Shown: positions 26,288 to 35,688, counted from the first letter of the stretch. The stretch: 64,000 bases of DNA from Acinetobacter higginsii (GCF_000369525.1 NZ_KB850073.1:1-64000), one strand, 5' to 3'. Translations and numbers: made by a program. The notes: generated by a model from the letters alone, not told the origin.

Positions 26288-28063
26288 ATGATCAAAAAAA
26301 CCACTGTTTTGATGCAAGTCACACTGCCCGTCTTTCAAATAAAAATGGCGTCTTTCGCATTATTTCTATTAATGATCATACTGACTTGGCTGCTACTGGT
26401 TTACTTTAGTTATGATTTAAGCCTGTACTATCTTTATCAATTCCTGCCTTTCTTTGCCCAACTGCTCAGCATTGCTTTGATGTTTGCTTTATTGATAGCA
26501 ACGCTTTACCTGTATAACCAGCTTTATCAGAAATACTTTAGCCATCCCATCACCTTTAAGTTATATCAGCAAGGCATCGCTCTGGAAGATTCCAAGCAAT
26601 CTACTTTTTTCTGTTGGCAAGATTTGATCCAGATACAACTTCGACAACAGCAGGCGCAAATCCACAGTCTCAATCTACTCAGTAAAACCCAACCTTATCA
26701 GCAGTATTTTTATTTTAATTCATGGATGTGGCCTGCCACATTAACCCAGCAACATTGTGAGTTTTTACCGTTCTGGAAAAAACTGGAAGCGCTGGCAAAA
26801 CAGCAACAATTGCAACGGATCAGCAATACAAGTACCCACAAGAAAACCCATATTGATATCATTCGCCTCATTGCAGATCAGCAAGCGCTAGACAGTTTTC
26901 AACAAAAACAGAGATGGTCTGCTATCGGATTAACGCTTGGTATTTTAGTCAGCTTTAGCCTATTTATTGCCTACCTACTCTGGCATGAATTTAACGATGG
27001 CAGCATTGATCTGCCCCATCAACAAACCCAGTCAATCTCTGGCACAAATTTTGAAAGCTATCAAAATCAGGTCTATATTTTTAAACAAGGCCAAGGTACT
27101 TTTTTAGTTCCCCAAGTAAAGGCTAATCAATTTACAGGTTTAGCTCTGAGTAATCTCCCTAATCGTGCAGATGAGCTATATAGCAATGTCGGTAAAACAC
27201 CGCAACAGGTTTACTGGCAAGACCACATCTTGTCTCAATTAAATCCTGCGCAAACACGCTATTTAGGTAATGATTTCACCAAAGATCATCAACAGGTTTA
27301 CTTTCGCGATATAGGTTTAACCAACGCGAATGCCGCTCATTTCTCGGCAATACTACATCCAAGATTCAATACACTTAGCTATTTTTACGCCAAAGATGAT
27401 CAACAGGTCTATTACAAAACAAAAGCATTAACAGATTTAGATCCGCAACAGAGCCAAGCATTTCCAAATAGTAGTCAATATATCCACGATCACCGCTATG
27501 TTTATTATCAAGACAAAAAGCTGGGCAAGTTAAATGCGCAACAGACGCAAATTTTTAGTAGAAGTAACCGTTTTAGTCAGAACTTAAATCTAGCAACAGA
27601 CGGTCGATCTTTTTATTTAAATGAACATCCATTACCACATATTGCTGAGCACAAGTTTTGGGGAACAACACCTGTTGATTTATCACACCTGCAACTCATT
27701 GGTAGCCAAAGCAGTGAGCCCTATCCAGGAAATTTCAGCTATCTTTTTGCAGATCAGCAATACATTTACATTTATGACGAATTTTATCAACGATTAAAAG
27801 TACTCTATCGATTTCCTCAACCAATACAGTTACAGGTTCTGGAGGATCGGCGCTTTAGTGATGGAAAAAATATGTACATCATCACTGAAAAGATCTACCG
27901 ATCTAAGGGGCGCTCTTCAGGAACGACCACACATGGCTTTAAAATCAGCCTGATTCGTGAACAAGATCAACAGATCATCGCTCAATATTTTGCCCGTAAT
28001 CCAAGTGCCTTAAAACTATCTAACCTGCTTCATGACAGGGAGATCAACGGATCTCAGAATTAA
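26288..28063 (+). CDS. Membrane-anchored DKNYY-repeat protein
   Basis: A 591-residue protein of unknown function. There are two N-terminal membrane segments (about residues 18-38 and 46-68), a cytoplasmic-looking segment, a third membrane segment (about 212-233) and a large C-terminal domain. That domain has repeated units of the DKNYY type: KDHQQVYFRD, KDDQQVYYKT and HDHRYVYYQD, each followed by a short ALTDLDPQ-like stretch. DKNYY repeats are usually outer-face, protein-binding modules, and their role is not established. The codons are CAA/CAG-rich. It is separated from gltA by a terminator, so it has its own promoter. Confidence 0.75.
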   Translation: MIKKTTVLMQVTLPVFQIKMASFALFLLMIILTWLLLVYFSYDLSLYYLYQFLPFFAQLLSIALMFALLIATLYLYNQLYQKYFSHPITFKLYQQGIALEDSKQSTFFCWQDLIQIQLRQQQAQIHSLNLLSKTQPYQQYFYFNSWMWPATLTQQHCEFLPFWKKLEALAKQQQLQRISNTSTHKKTHIDIIRLIADQQALDSFQQKQRWSAIGLTLGILVSFSLFIAYLLWHEFNDGSIDLPHQQTQSISGTNFESYQNQVYIFKQGQGTFLVPQVKANQFTGLALSNLPNRADELYSNVGKTPQQVYWQDHILSQLNPAQTRYLGNDFTKDHQQVYFRDIGLTNANAAHFSAILHPRFNTLSYFYAKDDQQVYYKTKALTDLDPQQSQAFPNSSQYIHDHRYVYYQDKKLGKLNAQQTQIFSRSNRFSQNLNLATDGRSFYLNEHPLPHIAEHKFWGTTPVDLSHLQLIGSQSSEPYPGNFSYLFADQQYIYIYDEFYQRLKVLYRFPQPIQLQVLEDRRFSDGKNMYIITEKIYRSKGRSSGTTTHGFKISLIREQDQQIIAQYFARNPSALKLSNLLHDREINGSQN

Positions 28064-28129
28064 CAAGATCAGCTGGAAGTCGATCAACACCTTGCATCAT
28101 CAACAAGATTATCTACAACATGTGATTGC

Positions 28130-28648
28130 TTAAATCTCATCTTCTTCTAGTTCTAGCGCGCGTAATAAAGTGTTGCTAATACCATCGGCACGTAACCAAG
28201 CCAATTCATAACTCGCCTTTGCCAAGGCTAGTACACGACGTTCAAACTCATCCCAGATCGGTTTAACCTGAGCATCGCTAATCCCCAGCCCACTATCATG
28301 TGCCAAGTGTTTGTTTTTTTCACAAATCTTCAAAGCATGATAAAGCTTACGTCCTTTACTGGCACTTTCTAATACGCGTGTACGCTTGTTCTGAATAAAG
28401 CCTTCAATATGCGGTAAATTTGCATGAGGCAGCAAGGGCACCAAAATTTGATCCAGTTGCGCATCTAAGCGCTTCCACACCATCAATCGCTGCTCTGCAG
28501 TATAGGTATTCCACTGAATCACTTCATGATTAAAACGGCGACAGCCACGACAGACCAGATCACCAAATACCGTTGAACAACGCCCTGCACATGGGGTCAA
28601 TGATGGGATTCGACGATCATTACTCAAAACCAACTCCTCTAAAACCAT
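28130..28648 (-). CDS. DUF1289 family protein
   Basis: A 172-residue soluble protein. The N-terminal part has the DUF1289 cysteine pattern: C20, C24 and C32, C35 in TPCAGRCSTVFGDLVCRGCRR, which looks like a small metal-binding site. Typical DUF1289 proteins are short (about 60-100 residues). Here an extra helical C-terminus rich in charged residues is added, ending in an acidic tail. Function is unknown. It is divergent from trhO, and the 88-bp gap must hold both promoters. Confidence 0.8.
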   Translation of the reverse strand: MVLEELVLSNDRRIPSLTPCAGRCSTVFGDLVCRGCRRFNHEVIQWNTYTAEQRLMVWKRLDAQLDQILVPLLPHANLPHIEGFIQNKRTRVLESASKGRKLYHALKICEKNKHLAHDSGLGISDAQVKPIWDEFERRVLALAKASYELAWLRADGISNTLLRALELEEDEI

Positions 28649-28736
28649 ATTTATTTTATGGTTTTCTCGCTTATTTTCAGATTTCGCGCTAAAATGTGCG
28701 CCTCATTTTTCTATCTTAATACATTTGGAGTTATCC

Positions 28737-29669
28737 ATGAACGCTACTGTAGAACAGCTTGCACCTGTAGAACAGCAAGCGACCAATAATTGGGTTGTTG
28801 CGGCACTATATCAATTTAAAGAAGTTTCAGATGCAGCAGATCTGCAACAACGTCTTTTGACCTTAGTGAATAGCATCAATTTATGTGGAACTCTGATTGT
28901 AGCGTCTGAAGGAATTAACGGAACTGTTGCTGGTGACCGTGCCGCGATTGATGCAGTTCATCAATTCCTTCTCAACGAAGGTTTTAACGCAATGGAATAT
29001 AAAGAGTCTGAAAGCTCTGAAAAGCCATTCCGTAAAATGAAAATTAAACTTAAAAATGAAATTGTAACTTTAGGTGTAGAAGTCAAGCCACGTGATTTAG
29101 TTGGCCACTATCTTGATCCTAAAGAATGGAATGATCTGATTAGTCGTGATGATGTAATCCTGATCGATACTCGTAATGATTATGAATATAAAGCAGGCAC
29201 ATTCAAAGGTGCAATCGACCCTAAAACAGAATCATTCCGTGAATTTCCTGAATACGTAAAACAAAACCTTGAACAGCACAAAGACAAAAAAATTGCGATG
29301 TTCTGTACTGGTGGTATTCGTTGTGAAAAATCAACCTCTCTCCTTCTTCAAGAAGGTTTCAATGAGGTTTATCACCTGAAAGGCGGTATTCTTAAATATC
29401 TAGAAGAAACCCCTGCCGAAGAAAGCATGTGGGAAGGTGAATGTTTCGTTTTTGATGGCCGTACTGCTGTTACCCATGGTGTTGAAGAAGGTGAAAACAT
29501 CAAGTGTCATGCTTGCGGTTGGCCATTGACCAAAGTTGAAGCTGAACTGCCAAGCTATGAACATGGTGTCTCTTGTGTGTACTGTATTGATAAAACCACA
29601 GACAAACAAAAAGCAGGCTTCCGTATGCGTCAGTCACAGATTGCTGCTGCAAAACGCAAACGTCTGTAA
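28737..29669 (+). CDS. trhO: tRNA uridine-34 hydroxylase, rhodanese-like TrhO
   Basis: A 310-residue protein of the YceA/TrhO family. An N-terminal acylphosphatase-like domain (about 20-115) precedes a rhodanese domain (about 120-230) with the active-site cysteine in FCTGGIRCEKS (C190). A C-terminal CHACGWPL...CVYC cluster looks metal-binding. TrhO makes 5-hydroxyuridine at the wobble position of tRNAs using oxygen. The open frame begins at a TTG (28725), but that TTGGAG is the ribosome site for the ATG at 28737, which I chose. Confidence 0.92.
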   Translation: MNATVEQLAPVEQQATNNWVVAALYQFKEVSDAADLQQRLLTLVNSINLCGTLIVASEGINGTVAGDRAAIDAVHQFLLNEGFNAMEYKESESSEKPFRKMKIKLKNEIVTLGVEVKPRDLVGHYLDPKEWNDLISRDDVILIDTRNDYEYKAGTFKGAIDPKTESFREFPEYVKQNLEQHKDKKIAMFCTGGIRCEKSTSLLLQEGFNEVYHLKGGILKYLEETPAEESMWEGECFVFDGRTAVTHGVEEGENIKCHACGWPLTKVEAELPSYEHGVSCVYCIDKTTDKQKAGFRMRQSQIAAAKRKRL

Positions 29670-29685
29670 GCTTAACAAGTCGATT

Positions 29686-29716
29686 AAAAGCCATAGTTAA
29701 ACTATGGCTTTTTTAT
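29686..29716 (+). terminator. Intrinsic terminator of trhO
   Basis: AAAAGCCATAGTT and AACTATGGCTTTT arms with almost no loop, then T-run. Confidence 0.9.
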
Positions 29717-29813
29717 TGTCTTGATAAAAATCATGTAACGATTCAACCCTTGAGCATTGCTCTCCACTTCTCTATGCTAAAAACAATAATCAAATGAACG
29801 ATATAAGGGCATT

Positions 29814-30437
29814 ATGGGACTTGAAGAGTGGGTCTTATCGATCATGGAAAAACTTGGGTATTTAGGTATCGCATTTTTAATGTTCCTAGATAATATCTTC
29901 CCGCCTATTCCCTCAGAAATCATTATGCCATCGGCTGGCTATACCGCTTCAAAAGGTGAACTCACCCTGATCGGCGTCATTATTGCAGGAAGTGCTGGTT
30001 CAATTTTAGCTGCGATGTTGTTCTATTGGATCGGTCGAAAAGTTCCACAACAACGACTGTTTCAGTTTATCGAACGTTATGGCAAATATTTACGCATTCA
30101 GGTTGCTGATTTAGACAAAGCACTGACATGGTTTAACAAACATGGGCATCGCATTGTTTTCTTCGGGCGAATGATTCCAGCAGTCCGTTCCTTGATTAGT
30201 ATCCCTGCAGGGATCAGCCGGATGCCTTTTAGTAAATTTATGCTCTACAGTAGCGCTGGAACGCTGATTTGGACCAGTTTCCTTGCCTATCTGGGCTATC
30301 ATTTTAGTGAAAATCAGGCACTCATGCTGGCGATTCTACAACGCATCAGCTATCTGATCTTCGCCCTAATTGCCTTGTATATCATCTGGTGGGCAATTAA
30401 AAAGTTTTACCCATCTAAATCAAATCACAACCAATAA
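29814..30437 (+). CDS. DedA family inner-membrane protein
   Basis: A 207-residue protein with the DedA/SNARE-associated layout. A re-entrant N-terminal region contains the conserved FPPIPSEIIMPSAGY (about residues 29-43). Then comes the GRMIPAVRSLISIPAGISRMPFSKF signature (about 118-142), with membrane segments around and after it. Family members are linked to membrane-lipid (undecaprenyl phosphate or phosphatidylethanolamine) movement, proton-motive force and drug or pH tolerance. Which activity applies here cannot be read. It converges on the LysR gene with only 12 bp between stops. Confidence 0.9.
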   Translation: MGLEEWVLSIMEKLGYLGIAFLMFLDNIFPPIPSEIIMPSAGYTASKGELTLIGVIIAGSAGSILAAMLFYWIGRKVPQQRLFQFIERYGKYLRIQVADLDKALTWFNKHGHRIVFFGRMIPAVRSLISIPAGISRMPFSKFMLYSSAGTLIWTSFLAYLGYHFSENQALMLAILQRISYLIFALIALYIIWWAIKKFYPSKSNHNQ

Positions 30438-30449
30438 CACCAACAAAGC

Positions 30450-31337
30450 TTAGACCTGAGATAAAACTGCGTTAAATCCCAGTTGGCTTTTATGCATTTC
30501 ATCCCTTAACCAGTCTCTCAGCAATACTTTACGAATATCCGCCTCAAAAGGCTGGGCAGACAATAAATGATAGGCCGAACCATCCGCATAAGTCGTGGTG
30601 AGTGGTTCCAGCATCTGATATTCCATTTCTCGTTCAACCATATAGGCTGAAACCACTGTTGCACCTAAACCCGCCAAGCAAGCCTCAATACAGAGATAAA
30701 AATGCTCAAGCGAAGATCGTTTTAAATCACTGAGTTGTGCTGGATGCCGACGTTTAAACTGTTGCCATAGCTGAGGTCTGGACTTGGAAATAAACAGCTG
30801 TGTCATTGCCGCATGATCACTCTTCGCCCGCACAGCGAGCATCTGTTCATCTGCAATTTTTTCACTATACAGGGCAGCGCCCCAATCAAAATCATCTCTT
30901 CTCAGCGCCACGTCGATATGCTGTGCAGTAAAATCCACCGCTCCACCACCGGTTAACAAGCTCACCTCAAATTCAGGATAGCGCTGTTTAAATTGCGCTA
31001 AACGGGGAATCAGCCATTTCATGGCCAGTGTCGGTTCACAAGAAAGTATCAGGTTCTTTTGCACTTTATTGTGTTGTTGTAATTGCACTACGCACTGCTC
31101 GATCTGTTGAAAGATCTGTTGACAGCAATCAAACAGCACTTCACCTTCTGAGGTCAAAGTTAATTTTCTGGCTTCACGTACAAATAACAGCAAGCCTAAA
31201 CCTTCTTCCAAGTTTTTAAGTTGCTTGCTTACCGCACTTTGCGTCACAAATAGCTTTTCCGCAGCAAGCGTCACACTTTCATAACGGGCCACGTAATAAA
31301 AAAACTTGAGTGAATTCAAAGACAATCGCTCAATCAT
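30450..31337 (-). CDS. LysR-type transcriptional regulator
   Basis: A 295-residue regulator with an N-terminal winged helix-turn-helix (LSLNSLKFFYYVARYESVTLAAEKLFVTQSAVSKQLKNLE, about 4-45) and a C-terminal substrate-binding domain. The YES-VTLAAEKLFVTQSAVSKQ helix resembles the GcvA/TrpI subgroup. It is divergently placed against a LysE-type exporter gene, an arrangement in which the LysR protein usually controls the exporter in response to an amino acid. The 101-bp gap has an imperfect AT-rich dyad at about 31361-31380 that could be the site. Confidence 0.92.
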   Translation of the reverse strand: MIERLSLNSLKFFYYVARYESVTLAAEKLFVTQSAVSKQLKNLEEGLGLLLFVREARKLTLTSEGEVLFDCCQQIFQQIEQCVVQLQQHNKVQKNLILSCEPTLAMKWLIPRLAQFKQRYPEFEVSLLTGGGAVDFTAQHIDVALRRDDFDWGAALYSEKIADEQMLAVRAKSDHAAMTQLFISKSRPQLWQQFKRRHPAQLSDLKRSSLEHFYLCIEACLAGLGATVVSAYMVEREMEYQMLEPLTTTYADGSAYHLLSAQPFEADIRKVLLRDWLRDEMHKSQLGFNAVLSQV

Positions 31338-31438
31338 TCCAAAAACTCATGCATAACAAGAATTAAATTCAATTTTAAATATAGCAAGAATATGAAAAAT
31401 ATAAAAAATCTTTAATGATTCAGTTTAGGAATAGATGA

Positions 31439-32044
31439 GTGAATGAAATCATTGCCGTCGGCATCGTCACCCTGCTTGCAGTCATCAGCCCAGGTGCTGA
31501 CTTCGCCTTGGTGACCCGAAACAGCTATCTCTATGGTCGCCATTTGGGCATGTGTACCGCCTACGGCATTGCAATCGGTGTCTGGGTCCATATCAGCTAC
31601 AGCTTGATTGGACTCAGCTTTTTACAGCAACACCTCCCCAGTTTAATTCATCTAATTCAATATATTGGTGCAGCTTATTTGATCTATATTGGCTACAAAA
31701 CCTTTACCCAAGCCCCCATTCTGTTTGATGACAATAGCCATCAAATCACACGTTGGCAGGCCATCAGGCATGGTTTTCTCACCAATAGTCTCAACCCCAA
31801 AACTACACTTTTTGTCATGAGTATTTATGCACAAGTCATGCCCAGCACCAACAACCTGCACACACTAATCGGCTATGGTTTTTTTATTTCTAGCAGTCAT
31901 TTGGTTTGGTTTTGTCTTGTTGCACTTTTTTGTTCTGCTCCTTTGATTCGCAATAAAATTCTCGCTCGACAAATCAGCATTAATCGAGTGATTGGTTGTA
32001 TCTTGAGTGCTTTAGGACTGAGTCTATTTTTCGCTCATTTTTAA
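31439..32044 (+). CDS. LysE family amino-acid exporter
   Basis: A 201-residue membrane protein with about six helices. The conserved family motif SPGADFALVTRNS lies at residues 18-30, and the second part contains the typical NPKTTLFVMSIY. It probably exports an amino acid or related metabolite. The start is a GTG (31439): AGGA lies eight bases upstream, and nearby ATGs are out of frame. It is the divergent partner of the LysR gene. Confidence 0.88.
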   Translation: MNEIIAVGIVTLLAVISPGADFALVTRNSYLYGRHLGMCTAYGIAIGVWVHISYSLIGLSFLQQHLPSLIHLIQYIGAAYLIYIGYKTFTQAPILFDDNSHQITRWQAIRHGFLTNSLNPKTTLFVMSIYAQVMPSTNNLHTLIGYGFFISSSHLVWFCLVALFCSAPLIRNKILARQISINRVIGCILSALGLSLFFAHF

Positions 32045-32102
32045 ATAATATTGATCTTTAAACGATCTAAATGTAAAGCAACAACGCCAACTGTCGGCAA
32101 TA

Positions 32103-32129
32103 AAAAAACGCCTTCTAGAGGCGTTTTAA
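32103..32129 (+). terminator. Intrinsic terminator after the LysE gene
   Basis: AAAACGCCT and AGGCGTTTT arms with a four-base loop; A-runs and T-runs on both sides. Confidence 0.8.
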
Positions 32130-32184
32130 TATTCTATTTGTTTGTCATTCTTCAACCGCAATGATCACAGTATCCGAGGTATCC

Positions 32185-32709
32185 TTATGCTGGCGTATGG
32201 TACATCAGATAGAGTTCATTTAAATTATTTGGAATTTCTTCCGCTAATTCATCCATCAACTGACCATTGCGACGGAAAGATTCCATTTGTGGATCTTCTT
32301 CATCAATTCCGCTAAACACCATAATTGGTAATGTTAAATCGATAAGCTGTTCTTCAAACTCAGGTGCAAACCACGCATCTTCATTAAGGAACATGGCATC
32401 AACAAAACCAACACTCCAATCACCTAAGCTCGATTCAACGTCCGCTTCTTCGATTTCAAATGGAAACTCGATTCCATTTTCATTGGCTAAATCTTGACGA
32501 ATAGACTCCAACCAAAGCTTAACCTGCTCAAGCACTTCAGCAGGAAGTTTCTTTTGATTACTCTCGAAAAGCTCATCTAACCAACGATCAAATTGTGGAC
32601 CAACTGCAATCGCACACAAAAAGCCATGAGTCGCTGCAAAATCTAGACCATATTCATTTTGATCGCCGTCAAGATAGTTACTCAATAAGTCTAAATCTAA
32701 CGTGCTCAT
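32185..32709 (-). CDS. UPF0149 (YgfB/YecA) family protein
   Basis: A 174-residue acidic helical protein. The pattern of an N-terminal helix pair, AATHGFLCAIAVGP (near 25-38), and a later GDWSVGFVDAM (near 116) is that of the UPF0149/YecA family. It lacks the C-terminal SEC-C cysteines that some YecA proteins carry. Function is unknown. It lies 72 bp after the small acidic protein gene on the same strand, so both may share a transcript. Confidence 0.82.
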   Translation of the reverse strand: MSTLDLDLLSNYLDGDQNEYGLDFAATHGFLCAIAVGPQFDRWLDELFESNQKKLPAEVLEQVKLWLESIRQDLANENGIEFPFEIEEADVESSLGDWSVGFVDAMFLNEDAWFAPEFEEQLIDLTLPIMVFSGIDEEDPQMESFRRNGQLMDELAEEIPNNLNELYLMYHTPA

Positions 32710-32781
32710 TCTTTAATCCAATTTTAAAAATACATCGTCAACAGCATAACATTTTCGGACATAAAGTCTTAGCAATTTTGC

Positions 32782-32988
32782 TTAGTCTTCGTCATCAAGA
32801 TCATCGTCGTCGAAATCGTAATCAAAATCTTTGAGTTCTCGCTCTAAACGACGTTGCGCCAGAAGCTCATCAATCAAACGGCGCTTTTCTAATGATTCTT
32901 TGGCAGTAATTTTTCCAGATGACTCATCAAAACCTGCATCATCTTCACCATAGTTATCATCATCTAATTCAAAATCTGTAGAAGACAC
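32782..32988 (-). CDS. Small acidic protein, PA3496-like
   Basis: A 68-residue, strongly charged protein: an acidic N-terminus, a basic helix with RRLIDELLAQRRLERELKDF (about 36-55) and an Asp-rich C-terminal tail. It matches the PA3496-type family annotated as putative envelope integrity proteins. The function is unproven. A good AGGTACTTAG ribosome region precedes the ATG. The gene is divergent from rpoD. Confidence 0.7.
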   Translation of the reverse strand: MSSTDFELDDDNYGEDDAGFDESSGKITAKESLEKRRLIDELLAQRRLERELKDFDYDFDDDDLDDED

Positions 32989-33336
32989 TAAGTACCTCTA
33001 ATGAAAAAATATAAATGGGTCTAGCCGCTATTTATCGGTCTTAGCCAACCTTGTCAAGTTTTATTTGTTTTTTTTGTGATAAAACGATGTTTTGTACTTT
33101 TTTTCATCAGTTTTTTTGTGTATTTATAATCTAAGAACAATTGTAATTAAAAAACATCTTTAATCAGGACTGACTGCTTGAAAATTTATGACTCAACCCC
33201 ATATTCAAGAAACGAACGTGAAATCAAAGCTATTTTTATTTTAAAGTTAACGGATCGAATCCAAAACATTCATCGTGAATTGTGCTATCATGCACGGTTT
33301 TTCACCGCCCCAGATTCAACAAAAGAGTAAGCAAAG
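32989..33336. other. Control region between the PA3496-like gene and rpoD
   Basis: About 348 bp without a gene. It is AT-rich on the left. An extended -10 element TGCTATCAT (33283-33291) lies about 45 bp before the rpoD ATG with a weak -35, and is the best rpoD promoter candidate. Confidence 0.55.
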
Positions 33337-35220
33337 ATGAGCGATATGAATTCCCCTACTTCGCAAGTAGCGGCTCTGATTAGCCGAGGCAAAGAGCAAG
33401 GTTATTTAACTTACGCTGAGGTTAACGATCATCTACCAGACTCAATTACGGAAAGTGAGCAGATTGAAGACATCATTCAGATGCTTCAAGACGTTGGTAT
33501 TCCAGTGCATGAACGTGCACCAGAAACTGATGACACCATGTTTGGTGAATCAACTGAAGCGGCTGACGAAGTTGCCGAAGAAGAAGCTGCTGCCGTATTA
33601 GCATCGGTTGAAAGTGAGCCTGGTCGTACCACAGACCCTGTACGTATGTATATGCGTGAAATGGGTACGGTTGAACTTCTTACACGCGAAGGCGAAATTA
33701 GCATTGCAAAACGCATCGAAGAAGGTATTCGTGACGTTTTACATTCGATTGCTTACTGGCCAAATGCTGTTGAAGTTGTTTTACAAGAATATAATGACTT
33801 TTTAACTGGTGAGCGTCGTCTTGCCGATATTCTCTCTGGTTATTTAGACCCAGAAACTGACGAAGATATTCCAGAAGTTCTTGAAGAAGAAGCTGAGCTT
33901 GAAGAAGACGAAGATGCTTCACCTAAAGCAAAAGACGTCAAACTCGATGATGATGACGAAGAAGAAGAATCTGAAGGTGATGATGATTCTGAAGGTGAAT
34001 CAGGTCCAGACCCTGAAGTTGCCAAAGTTCGTTTCTCTGAATTAGAAGCGGCTTGGAATGAAACTAAATCGGTTGTAGCGAAACACGGTCGTGATAGTGA
34101 TGAAGCAAAAGCTGCGCTTGAAGCGCTTGCTGCTGTGTTCATGATGTTCAAATTTACACCACGCTTATTCGACATCATTTCAGAAATGATTCGTGGCACA
34201 CATGACCAAATTCGTTCAAATGAACGTGAAATTATGCGTTATGCAGTCCGTCGTGGTCGTATGGATCGTACTCAGTTCCGTATGACCTTCCCTGAGCAAG
34301 AATCAAATCCAGCTTGGTTAGACGAACAAATTGCCAAAGCACCGGCTGAAACCAAAGCACATTTAGAGAAAGTACGTCCTGACGTATTGGCATTCCAGCA
34401 AAAAATTGCAGATATTGAGAAAGATCTTGGTTTAAACGTTAAAGATATCAAAGATATCTCGAAACGTATGGCTGTTGGTGAAGCAAAAGCACGTCGTGCC
34501 AAGAAAGAGATGGTTGAAGCGAACTTACGTTTGGTCATTTCGATTGCGAAAAAATATACCAACCGTGGCTTACAGTTCCTCGACTTGATTCAAGAAGGTA
34601 ACATCGGTTTGATGAAAGCCGTGGACAAGTTTGAATATCGTCGTGGTTATAAATTCTCGACTTATGCAACGTGGTGGATTCGTCAGGCGATTACACGTTC
34701 GATTGCCGACCAAGCACGTACCATTCGTATTCCAGTACACATGATTGAAACGATTAACAAGATCAATCGTGTTTCTCGTCAACTTCTTCAAGAAATGGGC
34801 CGTGAACCGACTCCTGAAGAATTGGGTGAGCGTCTGGAAATGGACGAAGTTAAAGTTCGTAAAGTACTTAAAATCGCAAAAGAACCGATTTCGATGGAAA
34901 CACCGATCGGTGATGATGAAGATTCGCATCTTGGTGACTTCATTGAGGACTCAAACATCACTTCACCAGTGGATGCTGCGACCTCAGAAGGCTTAAAAGA
35001 AGCGACACGTGAAGTACTTGAAAACTTGACTGAACGTGAAGCAAAAGTATTGAAAATGCGTTTTGGTATCGATATGCCAACCGACCATACTTTAGAAGAA
35101 GTAGGTAAACAGTTTGATGTAACACGTGAACGTATTCGTCAGATTGAAGCGAAAGCGTTACGTAAGCTTCGTCACCCTTCTCGTTCAGAACACTTACGTT
35201 CATTCTTGGAAAACGACTAA
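33337..35220 (+). CDS. rpoD: Primary RNA polymerase sigma factor (sigma-70)
   Basis: A 627-residue sigma factor. Region 1.1 is at residues 1-80. A non-conserved acidic insert (about 186-226) is rich in Asp, Glu and Ser. Region 2 has YKFSTYATWWIRQAITR (about 443-460), which binds the -10 element. Region 3 follows, and region 4 contains the helix-turn-helix TLEEVGKQFDVTRERIRQIE (about 585-605) for the -35 element. The ATG is preceded by AAAGAGTAAGCAAAG. It directs transcription of housekeeping genes. Confidence 0.98.
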   Translation: MSDMNSPTSQVAALISRGKEQGYLTYAEVNDHLPDSITESEQIEDIIQMLQDVGIPVHERAPETDDTMFGESTEAADEVAEEEAAAVLASVESEPGRTTDPVRMYMREMGTVELLTREGEISIAKRIEEGIRDVLHSIAYWPNAVEVVLQEYNDFLTGERRLADILSGYLDPETDEDIPEVLEEEAELEEDEDASPKAKDVKLDDDDEEEESEGDDDSEGESGPDPEVAKVRFSELEAAWNETKSVVAKHGRDSDEAKAALEALAAVFMMFKFTPRLFDIISEMIRGTHDQIRSNEREIMRYAVRRGRMDRTQFRMTFPEQESNPAWLDEQIAKAPAETKAHLEKVRPDVLAFQQKIADIEKDLGLNVKDIKDISKRMAVGEAKARRAKKEMVEANLRLVISIAKKYTNRGLQFLDLIQEGNIGLMKAVDKFEYRRGYKFSTYATWWIRQAITRSIADQARTIRIPVHMIETINKINRVSRQLLQEMGREPTPEELGERLEMDEVKVRKVLKIAKEPISMETPIGDDEDSHLGDFIEDSNITSPVDAATSEGLKEATREVLENLTEREAKVLKMRFGIDMPTDHTLEEVGKQFDVTRERIRQIEAKALRKLRHPSRSEHLRSFLEND

Positions 35221-35311
35221 TCTTTGGGAAATCTTGTGCTAGATCAATGCATTGTATTGGTTTAGCGCAGCACTTGAAGTTCAACACTTCATCCCCATCT
35301 ATGTATTAGAT

Positions 35312-35341
35312 CAAAAGCGCCTGCACTGATGCAGGCGTTTC
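35312..35341 (+). terminator. Hairpin after rpoD (weak terminator)
   Basis: CGCCTGCA (35318-35325) and TGCAGGCG (35330-35337) form a perfect GC-rich stem, but only TTT follows. Some read-through into the next gene is likely. Confidence 0.65.
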
Positions 35342-35358
35342 AAATTAAGAGGTTGCTC

Positions 35359-35646
35359 ATGTTAGACCGCACTCCTTCTCGTGAATTGCAAGAACATCTT
35401 TGGGTTTTCCCGATGGACTATCCGATCAAATTGATTGGTAATGCAGGGGATGAACTTCGAGTGGCTGTTGTTGATATTTTGCAGAAGCACTTCCCTGAAT
35501 TTGATGGCGACACAGTAAAAGTCCAGCCATCACGTACAGGCAAATACCACTCTTTAACGGCACAATTACGCTTTGAAGAGCTGGAACAAGTTCATGCCTT
35601 ATACGCTGATCTTGCAGCCTGTCCTTTAATTAAGACAGCGCTTTAA
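35359..35646 (+). CDS. ybeD: DUF493 (YbeD) family protein
   Basis: A 95-residue soluble protein with the YbeD pattern (WVFPMDYPIKLIG near the N-terminus, RTGKYHSLTAQLRFE in the second half). The fold is a small ferredoxin-like domain resembling regulatory ACT domains. An earlier in-frame ATG at 35329 falls inside the rpoD hairpin. The ATG at 35359 has AAGAGG six bases upstream and is preferred. In many bacteria ybeD sits directly before lipB, as here, so a link to lipoate metabolism has been suggested. Confidence 0.88.
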   Translation: MLDRTPSRELQEHLWVFPMDYPIKLIGNAGDELRVAVVDILQKHFPEFDGDTVKVQPSRTGKYHSLTAQLRFEELEQVHALYADLAACPLIKTAL

Positions 35647-35650
35647 TAAA

Positions 35651-35688
35651 GAAGTCCAAAATACGAAAGTGTTTTGGACTTTTTTTTG
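35651..35688 (+). terminator. Intrinsic terminator of the DUF493 gene
   Basis: AAGTCCAAAA and TTTTGGACTT arms, then a run of T. It separates this gene from lipB. Confidence 0.9.

Noticed and set aside
33840..34199. Serine-rich minus-strand ORF inside rpoD
   Set aside because: The mirror of the acidic insert of sigma-70; not a gene.
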